This document shows positions 33,733-40,857 of a stretch of DNA of 64,000 bases, in pieces (position 1 is the first letter of the stretch; every line of letters starts with the position of its first letter). The position numbers were made by a program, and so were the translations under genes. Below the pieces are notes generated by a model. That model was not told the DNA's origin and made no database searches. It saw only the letters and a program-made list of their open reading frames with translations. Source of the stretch: Dyadobacter crusticola DSM 16708 (GTDB lineage: Bacteria > Bacteroidota > Bacteroidia > Cytophagales > Spirosomataceae); the NCBI RefSeq assembly GCF_000701505.1, contig NZ_JNJB01000011.1:124001-188000 (forward strand), given 5' to 3'.

Positions 33733-34815
33733 TTATTTCAAAAATATCGTTTTTCCTATCCTGGCCGATTCTTTGGCTGTTTCCAGAATCTCAACTACGG
33801 TTACATTGACCGGCAATCCGTACATATCGTTTTGTTCCAAGGTCAGTTTACCGGTTACTACATCCGCCAGTACGGAGAATGGATCCGTAAATGGCGCGGG
33901 GCGCGGATCGAGCTTGATGGTTTGTTCGGGTGTTTTTTCCTGCAAACGCTGCCGCACAACGGTTGGATTTACAGCGACTGCGTAACCTTTATTCCCAAAA
34001 ACTTCCATGTCTTTGCGAGCAAACGACCAGTTCCATGAACCTTGGATAATGCATTGCGCCTTGGGGTATTGCAGGATAATGGAAGCCTCGTCGTCGACAT
34101 TCTTGTAAATCTCCGGCTTGTTCTGGTGCGTTACGGCTGTTACCGAAAGCGGGCGCTGCCCTTTGAGCAGCCACGTCATCAGGTTGGCGCCGTAGCAGCC
34201 GAAGTCCACCAATGCGCCTGCGCCATTTTTGGCGGGATCAGTAAGTATCTCCAAAAATTCTTTACTAACCCCGATCTCCTTCGGCCCCTGGTGACCGTCA
34301 TTAACCATTACTTTCCGGATCTCGCCAAGCTTTCCTTGCTCGACAAGGTCTTTCACGTACTGATTGCTCGCATACCAGGAAGTTTCAAAATTTGTAAGCA
34401 CCTGTATGTTGTTCTTTTTAGCCAGCTGCTGAATCTCTTTTGCGTCCGCGAAGGTTGTTGCCAGTGGTTTTTCAACCATTACATGAATTTTCCTCGGCGC
34501 ACAGGCTTTTACAACCATAATGTGTTCACTTATCGCACCAAATGCAGATACTGCCTGCGGCTTTGTTTCATCCAGCATTTTGTTGAGGTTGGAGTAGAAG
34601 AGCTTCTTATCGAGTTTATATCGCTCAGAAAACTCCTTCACCAGCTCTGGATTTGGTTCATAAATCCCGACCAACTCAATATCGTGTTTATCGGGTCTGT
34701 TGAAAATCCAGCCCACATGTCCGTGCGTCAAGCCTGCCACTGCAACTTTTACAGGCGCCTGCGCAATGCTGCCAATACTTATCATACCAAAAATGAGTAA
34801 GAGAATTGCTTTCAT
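33733..34815 (-). CDS. Exported Gfo/Idh/MocA-family oxidoreductase
   Basis: 360 residues with a Sec signal peptide (MKAILLLIFGMISIGSIAQA). The Rossmann motif begins VAVAGLTHGHVGWIF; VEKPLATTFADAKEI contains the EKP signature (near residue 116), and ALVDFGCYGANLMTWLL corresponds to the D-x-G-x-x/H site. Periplasmic members of this family in Bacteroidota carry tightly bound NAD(H) and act on sugars or glycosides; the GLTHGHV start marks a subgroup. The substrate is unknown. It sits between a ceramidase-like gene (10 bp upstream) and an acyl-CoA thioesterase gene (12 bp downstream), so the three are surely co-transcribed. Confidence 0.9.
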   Translation of the reverse strand: MKAILLLIFGMISIGSIAQAPVKVAVAGLTHGHVGWIFNRPDKHDIELVGIYEPNPELVKEFSERYKLDKKLFYSNLNKMLDETKPQAVSAFGAISEHIMVVKACAPRKIHVMVEKPLATTFADAKEIQQLAKKNNIQVLTNFETSWYASNQYVKDLVEQGKLGEIRKVMVNDGHQGPKEIGVSKEFLEILTDPAKNGAGALVDFGCYGANLMTWLLKGQRPLSVTAVTHQNKPEIYKNVDDEASIILQYPKAQCIIQGSWNWSFARKDMEVFGNKGYAVAVNPTVVRQRLQEKTPEQTIKLDPRPAPFTDPFSVLADVVTGKLTLEQNDMYGLPVNVTVVEILETAKESARIGKTIFLK

Positions 34816-34825
34816 AGTTCAGGTT

Positions 34826-36178
34826 TTAGGACATTTTATCAATGATATCTTTAATCACTTCCTGCAAATAGGCTCCATTGTACGGACCGTACCAGTTCAT
34901 TGTTTTGGTTTCATACAAATCCCTGTCGAAGTACTTATCGTGGGTAATGTAACCAATATAGCCGCCATTAAAGCTGGTAACGAGCAAATTCAGCCTCTTT
35001 GATTTTGCATAAGCATCCAGTTCTGCAACGAGCTCGCCAGAGAAATCGCAGGGCATTCCTACCATCAGCATATTACCAACGCGCAATGCTTTTACATAAA
35101 CCGGATAGTCTCCGAATGCTTTTTTGAAAGCCCAGGATCTTAAAACCAGTCCCATTGTTAGCCGCGGACTAGGGTCGCGGAGGGGCAAAGGGAGGGTTAA
35201 AGAACGAATCACATTGTCTTTGTTGGGCTCCTTTACAGTTGCAGGTGACAATAATGCATTCTGTACGCCAAATGCCTGGTTTTTTATTTCATCAAAATCG
35301 TCGCTGCCTTTTTCGATCGGGCCCATACTCCCTACCGCGCCCGCCATGTACATTGCAAAATTGTATCTTCCGTTTTCAAGTGAATCAACCAATGCACCGG
35401 GATAATCACGCGAGAGCACGATGTTACGTGAGCCCAAAACCGTGGAATGTGCGCCAAATGAGCTCAGTATAGCTTTTTTACCTGTTTTGGTCACAAACGC
35501 TACAGAGCGTATTTCAGGGTCGACCCCTCCTTCGTCCCCTACCAGCCGGTTTCTGATATCCAGTGTGTCTACGGATTCGAGATACGTCAGCTCAACTGGT
35601 TCAATATTGGCTTTTGCATTTGTAATAGCTGTATAGAATGCATCTGCAAGCCGGTCGACAATAGCAGGATCGTATTTTCCGGAGAAAAACAGCGAAGAAA
35701 CACCAGTACCCCAGCCACCTACACTGTTATGTGTATGCGTAGCTCCGAAATACACCTGATCGAATGGAATCTCTTTGTCTGTCAGCCTTGTTTGCAGGAT
35801 CTTGATGACAGTAGGCGGGATAATAAGCAGATCGGCGGAAACGATCGCTGCTTTGCTCTTTCCATTATCTATCACAATGGCGCGTACATAAACTGAATCG
35901 TGTACCGCCGTGTACGGGCGCCCTTTTCTGTTGCCGTAACCTGCCGTTGGTGTAGGTGAATCGGGCGTAATGTTGACCTTCGCCCAACCTGCTTTCAGCT
36001 GGCCCGAAGAATCTGGTTTAATCGGTTCGACTTTCGCTATAATCTGCTTCCATTGATTGTAATAAGGCATTTCCTTGTAGGGTGTCTTATCCATCGTCGT
36101 GACAAGCACCGCCAGGATCAACACTAATATCAAAACGATTGAACCGATGATCCGCAGCAAAATCCTAAGAAATCTCAT
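34826..36178 (-). CDS. Neutral/alkaline ceramidase N-terminal domain-like membrane-anchored hydrolase
   Basis: 450 residues from ATG 36178 (MRFLRILLRIIGSIVL); a longer frame adds 22 Arg/Lys-rich residues with no support. The N-terminal helix ILLRIIGSIVLILVLILAVL anchors the protein, with the rest in the periplasm. LKAGWAKVNITPDSPTPTAG is the typical opening of the ceramidase N-terminal domain; zinc ligands are likely in YFGATHTHNSVGG (H-x-H) and later SFGAHSTVLG. At about half the length of a full neutral ceramidase, it lacks the C-terminal domain, so substrate may be an amide or ester other than ceramide. First gene of an operon with the exported Gfo/Idh and thioesterase genes. Confidence 0.85.
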   Translation of the reverse strand: MRFLRILLRIIGSIVLILVLILAVLVTTMDKTPYKEMPYYNQWKQIIAKVEPIKPDSSGQLKAGWAKVNITPDSPTPTAGYGNRKGRPYTAVHDSVYVRAIVIDNGKSKAAIVSADLLIIPPTVIKILQTRLTDKEIPFDQVYFGATHTHNSVGGWGTGVSSLFFSGKYDPAIVDRLADAFYTAITNAKANIEPVELTYLESVDTLDIRNRLVGDEGGVDPEIRSVAFVTKTGKKAILSSFGAHSTVLGSRNIVLSRDYPGALVDSLENGRYNFAMYMAGAVGSMGPIEKGSDDFDEIKNQAFGVQNALLSPATVKEPNKDNVIRSLTLPLPLRDPSPRLTMGLVLRSWAFKKAFGDYPVYVKALRVGNMLMVGMPCDFSGELVAELDAYAKSKRLNLLVTSFNGGYIGYITHDKYFDRDLYETKTMNWYGPYNGAYLQEVIKDIIDKMS

Positions 36179-36248
36179 GGAAGGGCATTTTGAAGATTTA
36201 AACCGACCAAATATAAAAGGAAAACGCCCCCTTAATATCCTCATACAA

Positions 36249-36275
36249 CAAAAAACCCGTCAGCAGAGCCGGCGG
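36249..36275 (-). terminator. Terminator of yceI-like gene (minus strand)
   Basis: On the minus strand CCCGCC (36275-36270) pairs with GACGGG (36260-36255) with one wobble, followed by a T-run (fwd A-run 36249-36254). It separates the YceI gene from the ceramidase operon 126 bp downstream. Confidence 0.65.
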
Positions 36276-36303
36276 GATATATGCTATCAATTACAAAAAC
36301 CAA

Positions 36304-36837
36304 TCAGGCTTGCTTGACCAGCTGAATGTTCGCGATGAGTTTTACGTCTTCACCAATCACAAGCCCGCCGGAATCGGTCAGTTGCATGTAGTTCAAGCCA
36401 AATTCCTGTCTGCTCAACCTGCCTTCCACTTCAAACCCTACTCTGATGTTTCCTTCTGCGTCTCTTTCTGAACCGCCGTATTCTGCATCAAGCTCAATGG
36501 GTTTGGTGATACCCTTCAAGGTAAGCAAACCGGACAGCTTGTAATTATCGCCTTTGACCTTATGAAAATAGTTGGATTGAAAAGTAATGTGCGGGTATTG
36601 CTCTGCGTCAAAGAAGTCTGCTGACCTCAAATGCTTGTCACGGGCTTCAATATTGGTATCAATACTGTTCACATCGAGAGAGAAGTGAATTTCCGCGTCT
36701 TCAAAATTACTGAGGTCAGAAGTGGCTCCACCTTCAAAATTATTGAATGAGCCTGTAATTGTTGAGATAACGAGGTGTTTGATTTTAAACTGTACCTCTG
36801 AATGTGCGGGGTCTACGATCCATTTTGTAACTGCCAT
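36304..36837 (-). CDS. YceI-family protein (cytoplasmic type)
   Basis: 177 residues with no signal peptide. The family pattern is continuous: WIVDPAHSEVQFKIKHLVIS at the N-terminus, DVNSIDTNIEARDKHLRSADFFDAEQYPHITF (residues ~56-87), LTLKGITKPIELDAEYGG, and SRQEFGLNY near the C-terminus. YceI proteins form a lipocalin-like beta-barrel that binds isoprenoid chains in characterised members. Most Bacteroidota genomes have several; this one is monocistronic, with its own terminator. A -7 box TAGTTTTG lies at 36884-36877 on the minus strand, 40 bp before the start. Confidence 0.93.
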   Translation of the reverse strand: MAVTKWIVDPAHSEVQFKIKHLVISTITGSFNNFEGGATSDLSNFEDAEIHFSLDVNSIDTNIEARDKHLRSADFFDAEQYPHITFQSNYFHKVKGDNYKLSGLLTLKGITKPIELDAEYGGSERDAEGNIRVGFEVEGRLSRQEFGLNYMQLTDSGGLVIGEDVKLIANIQLVKQA

Positions 36838-36876
36838 GGGTAATGAAATTTAAATACTACATACTTCGACGAACGC

Positions 36877-36884
36877 CAAAACTA
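36877..36884 (-). promoter_or_regulatory. Putative -7 box for the YceI gene
   Basis: Minus-strand TAGTTTTG matches TAnnTTTG and lies 40 bp upstream of the ATG at 36837. No matching TTG at the -33 position. Confidence 0.4.
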
Positions 36885-37015
36885 GCATTCCAGCTTAGAA
36901 ACGTGTATTAACATGTTTTAATTCAGAACGCGTATAGAGTTTACAAGAAGATAAACGGCACGCGATTTATACCTCACACCTTTCGTTATATTTACTAAAC
37001 ATAAATCGGCTCCAC

Positions 37016-37825
37016 ATGAAAATGCAGGGAAGAAGCGTATTCACGTACGATGTATACGCTCCCACTACCGTGACCACGATGCTGCGTCCTCGTCGTCAGG
37101 AAGGTCAATCTATTATCCAGGAAGGCTTCAAAATCGAACCAGCGGTACCTTTTTCAGAATACATTGATATTTACGGAAATCCTTGTCAAAGGACTATTCT
37201 GCCAGTAGGCCGCGTGGTGATCACTACGGAAGTACAGGCGCAGGTAAATGCCACCAAGCCGATCCCCAGTCCGCCTCCCGGCTACGTGCTTGTAGGCGAC
37301 TTGCCGGACGAGGTAATGCATTACATCCTGCCAAGCCGGTACTGCCAGTCGGACTTATATGAAATCAATATGCTGGCTATGGAAATCACCGGCAGCCGGG
37401 CGCCGGGTTATGAACAGGTAGAGGCGATCCGGACGTGGATTCATAACAATATTACTTACCAGTACGGTGTAACAGATGCCAGCACAACAGCGCTGGACCT
37501 GGCCCGCAATCGTATAGGGGTATGCCGTGACTTTACACACCTGGCTATCGCACTTTGCAGAAACCTGTGCATTCCCGCGCGCATGACGGTGGGTTACCTC
37601 GACAAGCTCAAAGTAATGGACCTGCATGCTTGGTTTGAGGTATTTATCGGTGGAGACTGGTATACTTTCGACGCAGTCCAGGAGAAAACCGAAGGCTATC
37701 GCATTGAAATCGCCCACGGCCGCGACGCCGCCGATGTAGCGATGGTAACTCAATACGGAAACGCCACATTGCAATCACTGCATGTAGAAGCGAATTTGGT
37801 GGAGGAAAGGGAGGAAAAGGAATAA
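37016..37825 (+). CDS. Transglutaminase-like cysteine protease-fold protein
   Basis: 269 residues. N-terminal beta domain (SVFTYDVYAPTTVTTMLRPR) and a transglutaminase core: the catalytic cysteine is in RNRIGVCRDFTHLAIALCR (near residue 170), histidine in DLHAWFEVFIGG and aspartate in WYTFDAVQE. This is the type that in many bacteria clusters with alpha-E, ATP-grasp and Anbu genes; here the nearest of those, alpha-E, is 5.6 kb away. Function is unproven. The last residues (VEEREEKE) are encoded by the beginning of a purine-rich inverted repeat, so the C-terminus has been shaped by the repeat. Confidence 0.88.
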   Translation: MKMQGRSVFTYDVYAPTTVTTMLRPRRQEGQSIIQEGFKIEPAVPFSEYIDIYGNPCQRTILPVGRVVITTEVQAQVNATKPIPSPPPGYVLVGDLPDEVMHYILPSRYCQSDLYEINMLAMEITGSRAPGYEQVEAIRTWIHNNITYQYGVTDASTTALDLARNRIGVCRDFTHLAIALCRNLCIPARMTVGYLDKLKVMDLHAWFEVFIGGDWYTFDAVQEKTEGYRIEIAHGRDAADVAMVTQYGNATLQSLHVEANLVEEREEKE

Positions 37826-37936
37826 AGGGAGGAAGGGGAATAGAGGAAATAAAGGGAGGAAGGGGAATAAAGGGAGGAAGGAAAAAGCTTTTAATCCCTT
37901 TCGTCCCCTTCCTCCATCCTCCCTTTCCTCCTCTTT
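37801..37936. repeat. Purine-rich direct repeats with pyrimidine-rich inverted arm (long hairpin)
   Basis: AATAAAGGGAGGAAGGGG occurs at 37821 and 37848, with a partial copy at 37866. The left edge GGAGGAAAGGGAGGA (37801-37815) is a perfect complement of TCCTCCCTTTCCTCC (37917-37931), and CCCCTTCCTCC (37905-37915) pairs with the inner GGAGGAAGGGG units. The tract overlaps the 3' end of the transglutaminase gene and ends at the kbl stop (37935-37937). It may work as a bidirectional terminator and could form triplex DNA. Confidence 0.8.
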
Positions 37937-39122
37937 ATATCACTCCCAAGTCGACCCCTACCTTCGTGAAAGCTGTTACTGCTTTTTCCAGGTGCTCCTG
38001 CTCGTGGCCAGCGGAGATTTGTACGCGAATTCTGGCTTTGCCTTGCGGAACAACCGGGTAGAAAAACCCGATTACGTAAATGCCTTCTTCCAGTAACCTG
38101 GCAGCGAATTCCTGTGCAAGTTTGGCGTCGTAAAGCATGATAGGGACGATCGGGTGCTCGCCAGGGAGAATATCAAAACCTGCCTCGGTCATTGCCTTGC
38201 GAAAGTACGCGGTGTTTTTTTCCAGCTTATCCCGAAGCGCAGTGGAAGACGAGAGCAAGTCAAGTACCTTAATGGATGCGCCTACAATGGAAGGTGCCAG
38301 TGTATTTGAAAATAGATACGGTCTTGAACGCTGGCGCAGGATCTCAACGATTTCCTTTTTCGCAGCTGTAAACCCACCGGAGGCGCCGCCCAGCGCTTTT
38401 CCGTAAGTGCCGGTAATAATGTCAATGCGCCCCATTACATTTCTGAATTCGTGCGAGCCGCGGCCGGTTTTTCCCATGAAGCCCGTTGCGTGACATTCAT
38501 CTATCATCACCATTGCGCCGTATTGTTCTGCGAGATCACAGATCTTGTCAAGCTGCGCGATGGTACCGTCCATTGAGAAGACTCCGTCAGTCACAATCAG
38601 TATCCTTCTGCTTCCTGCCGCATCCTTTAACTGCGTTTCAAGATCAGCTATATCGTTGTGCTTGTAGCGGAAACGTTTCGCTTTGCACAAGCGGATTCCG
38701 TCGATTAGTGAAGCGTGATTTAGTTCGTCAGAAATAATGGCATCCTGCTCATTTAACAAAGGCTCGAACAAGCCGCCATTTGCATCAAATGCAGCGGCGT
38801 ACAGGATACAATCTTCCATTCCCAGGAATTCAGCCGTTTTCCTTTCGAGTTCTTTGTGGATGTCCTGGGTCCCGCAGATAAAGCGTACCGACGACATTCC
38901 AAATCCGTGCGTATTAATCGCCTCAATACCTGCCTGGATTACCTCGGGATGCGATGATAAGCCCAGGTAATTGTTTGCACAAAAATTGAGCACATCTTTC
39001 CCGTCGGTAGTCGCAATGCTCGCTGCCTGTGGCGTAGTAATAATCCTTTCCTTTTTATATAAACCCGCCGCCTTAATCGCGTCCAGTTCCTTTTCGAGTT
39101 CTGCCTGAATTGTTCCGTACAT
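37935..39122 (-). CDS. kbl: Glycine C-acetyltransferase (2-amino-3-ketobutyrate CoA ligase)
   Basis: 395 residues, alpha-oxoamine synthase fold, PLP-dependent. [17 protein letters not shown] and [20 protein letters not shown] are family signatures near the N-terminus; [18 protein letters not shown] binds PLP; the Schiff-base lysine is in [17 protein letters not shown]. It cleaves 2-amino-3-ketobutyrate with CoA into glycine and acetyl-CoA, the second step of threonine catabolism. The partner threonine dehydrogenase gene lies upstream on the same strand, 146 bp away, across an 8-bp periodic repeat. Confidence 0.95.
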   Translation of the reverse strand: MYGTIQAELEKELDAIKAAGLYKKERIITTPQAASIATTDGKDVLNFCANNYLGLSSHPEVIQAGIEAINTHGFGMSSVRFICGTQDIHKELERKTAEFLGMEDCILYAAAFDANGGLFEPLLNEQDAIISDELNHASLIDGIRLCKAKRFRYKHNDIADLETQLKDAAGSRRILIVTDGVFSMDGTIAQLDKICDLAEQYGAMVMIDECHATGFMGKTGRGSHEFRNVMGRIDIITGTYGKALGGASGGFTAAKKEIVEILRQRSRPYLFSNTLAPSIVGASIKVLDLLSSSTALRDKLEKNTAYFRKAMTEAGFDILPGEHPIVPIMLYDAKLAQEFAARLLEEGIYVIGFFYPVVPQGKARIRVQISAGHEQEHLEKAVTAFTKVGVDLGVI

Positions 39123-39134
39123 GGTTCAAGTTTT

Positions 39135-39252
39135 GAATGAGTGAATGACTGAATGATTGAATGGGCCGCTGTGGAACGGTGAATGACTGAATTAGTGAAT
39201 GAGTGAATTAGTGAATGCCCTAATGACTCGATGTTCTATTGACCCAATGACC
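39135..39252. repeat. 8-bp periodic repeat, consensus GAATGANT
   Basis: Octamers in strict 8-bp register: GAATGAGT 39135, GAATGACT 39143, GAATGATT 39151, GAATGGGC 39159; then after a 14-bp break GAATGACT 39181, GAATTAGT 39189, GAATGAGT 39197, GAATTAGT 39205, GAATGCCC 39213, TAATGACT 39221, and decaying units to 39252. It lies between the threonine dehydrogenase and kbl genes. The same unit in opposite orientation occurs at 49300-49347. Confidence 0.85.
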
Positions 39253-39268
39253 AACTTACTTCTGCCAA

Positions 39269-40222
39269 CTATTGCTTCACTGGCTTGTATTTCCTTGTAA
39301 GCTCCCGGATCATTTCCTCTGTCATTTTGTCGAGATTGTATGATGGGCGCCAGCCCCAGTCTTTTCTGGCTTGGGTATCGTCGATTTCCTGTGGCCACGA
39401 TTCTGCAATTTGCTGGCGGAAGTCGGGCTTGTATGTAATCCTGAATTCGGGAATATATTTGCTGATACTGGCTGCGATTTCTTTTGGAGAAAAGCTGGTT
39501 CCTGCCAGGTTATATCCTGTTCTGACCGTGATTTTCTCAGCCGGCGCTTCCATTAAACGAACCGTTGCGTCCATTGCGTCAGTGATATAGATCATCGGGA
39601 GCGTCGTATCTTCCTCCAAAAAGCATTCAAACAATTCTCCTTGCACCGCTTTGTGGTAAATATCAACCGCATAGTCGGTAGTACCTCCGCCAGGCATGGA
39701 TTGATAACCGATAATGCCCGGGTAGCGAAGTGAGCGGATATCCAGCCCGTATCTCCGGAAATAGTAATTCGACCAGTTCTCGCCGGCAGCCTTGCTGATC
39801 CCGTAAACCGTTCCGGGATCCAGGTAAGACCATTGTTTCGCGCGCACATCTACCTGCTCGCCGAAAACTGCAATCGAGCTGGGATAAAATATTTTTTCAA
39901 TATTATTTTCTCTCGCTACTTCCAGCACATTGAAGTAAGTCTGCATATTGATGTGCCAGGTTTTCAAAGGTTCCTGCTCGCCTCTTGCAGACAGGATTGC
40001 GGCCAAATGATAAATCTGGGTAACCTTATGTTTTTTCACAATCGCCACGAGCGCATTGGCGTCAGTCGCGTCGAGCAGTTCAAAAATGCCTTTTTCCAAT
40101 TCCGGTTTCCGAAGGTCGGAAGCAACTACGTGATCAATCCCGTAAATCTCACACAGGTACTCCACCAAAACAGAACCGATCTGGCCATTTGCCCCGATTA
40201 CCAAAACATTTTCTGACTTCAT
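39269..40222 (-). CDS. SDR/epimerase-type L-threonine 3-dehydrogenase
   Basis: 317 residues. N-terminal NAD site VLVIGANGQIGSVLVEYL (G-x-x-G-x-x-G at about residues 9-15), the conserved IYHLAAILSARGE, and the catalytic Tyr/Lys in VYGISKAAGENW (near residue 138). PGIIGYQSMPGGGTTDYAVD is diagnostic of the UDP-galactose-epimerase-like threonine dehydrogenases rather than sugar epimerases. It oxidises threonine to 2-amino-3-ketobutyrate with NAD. The pairing with kbl immediately downstream strongly supports this. A divergent Lrp/AsnC regulator gene starts 168 bp away and may control both. Confidence 0.92.
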   Translation of the reverse strand: MKSENVLVIGANGQIGSVLVEYLCEIYGIDHVVASDLRKPELEKGIFELLDATDANALVAIVKKHKVTQIYHLAAILSARGEQEPLKTWHINMQTYFNVLEVARENNIEKIFYPSSIAVFGEQVDVRAKQWSYLDPGTVYGISKAAGENWSNYYFRRYGLDIRSLRYPGIIGYQSMPGGGTTDYAVDIYHKAVQGELFECFLEEDTTLPMIYITDAMDATVRLMEAPAEKITVRTGYNLAGTSFSPKEIAASISKYIPEFRITYKPDFRQQIAESWPQEIDDTQARKDWGWRPSYNLDKMTEEMIRELTRKYKPVKQ

Positions 40223-40390
40223 AGGGATTTTTGTTTAAAGCATAAATCACTTGCAATTTCCCGTTTAAGAAATTTATTTTCAACATTAGCGCCGTTATGC
40301 AGGAAACTTTGCTACACAATGGCTATTTTTTGCTAAAAATCACTTCTTGACAATCAAACTTTACTTCGCCGCAGCAAATATTATTGCACC

Positions 40391-40852
40391 ATGGAACAGT
40401 TGGACAAAATTGATACCAAAATCCTCCGCATTCTTCAAAAAGATGCAAAAAAGACCACGAAGGAAATCGCTACAATGCTCAACCTGACGATCTCGCCGGT
40501 TTACGAGCGGATCAGGCGGCTGGAAAGTTTAGGATACATCAAACACTATGTCGCCATTCTTGACAAAAAGCTAATCAACCGGCAGGTTACCACCATTTGT
40601 CAGGTGTCAATGCGGTACCACAATGAAGCTTTTATCGAGAAGTTTGAACAGGAAATCCAGAACCTGGATGAAGTTCAGGAATGTTACCACATGGCGGGGC
40701 AAGTGGATTTTTTGCTTAAGATCAATGTATCCAGTCTCGATGAATACCACGATTTCGTCAAATACAAACTATCCAAAATCGATAACATCGGGGTGCTAAA
40801 CAGCACTTTCGTGCTGAAAGAAATCAAGCATACTTCGGAATTCTATATCTGA
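40391..40852 (+). CDS. Lrp/AsnC-family transcriptional regulator
   Basis: 153 residues. N-terminal helix-turn-helix DTKILRILQKDAKKTTKEIA, then ISPVYERIRRLESLGYIKHY; C-terminal RAM/AsnC ligand-binding domain from about residue 65 (VTTICQVSMRYHN to EIKHTSEFYI), including ECYHMAGQVDFLLKI. Such regulators respond to amino acids and often control a neighbouring divergent operon, here threonine degradation. The intergenic region 40223-40390 is AT-rich without an obvious TAnnTTTG box. Its stop lies 5 bp from the stop of the convergent MG2-type gene. Confidence 0.95.
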   Translation: MEQLDKIDTKILRILQKDAKKTTKEIATMLNLTISPVYERIRRLESLGYIKHYVAILDKKLINRQVTTICQVSMRYHNEAFIEKFEQEIQNLDEVQECYHMAGQVDFLLKINVSSLDEYHDFVKYKLSKIDNIGVLNSTFVLKEIKHTSEFYI

Positions 40853-40857
40853 TCTGA

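Noticed and set aside
40340..40390. TTGACA upstream of the Lrp gene as a sigma70-type -35 box
   Set aside because: Bacteroidota sigma factors use TTG/TAnnTTTG; no matching -10 follows at the right spacing, so the hexamer is probably chance.
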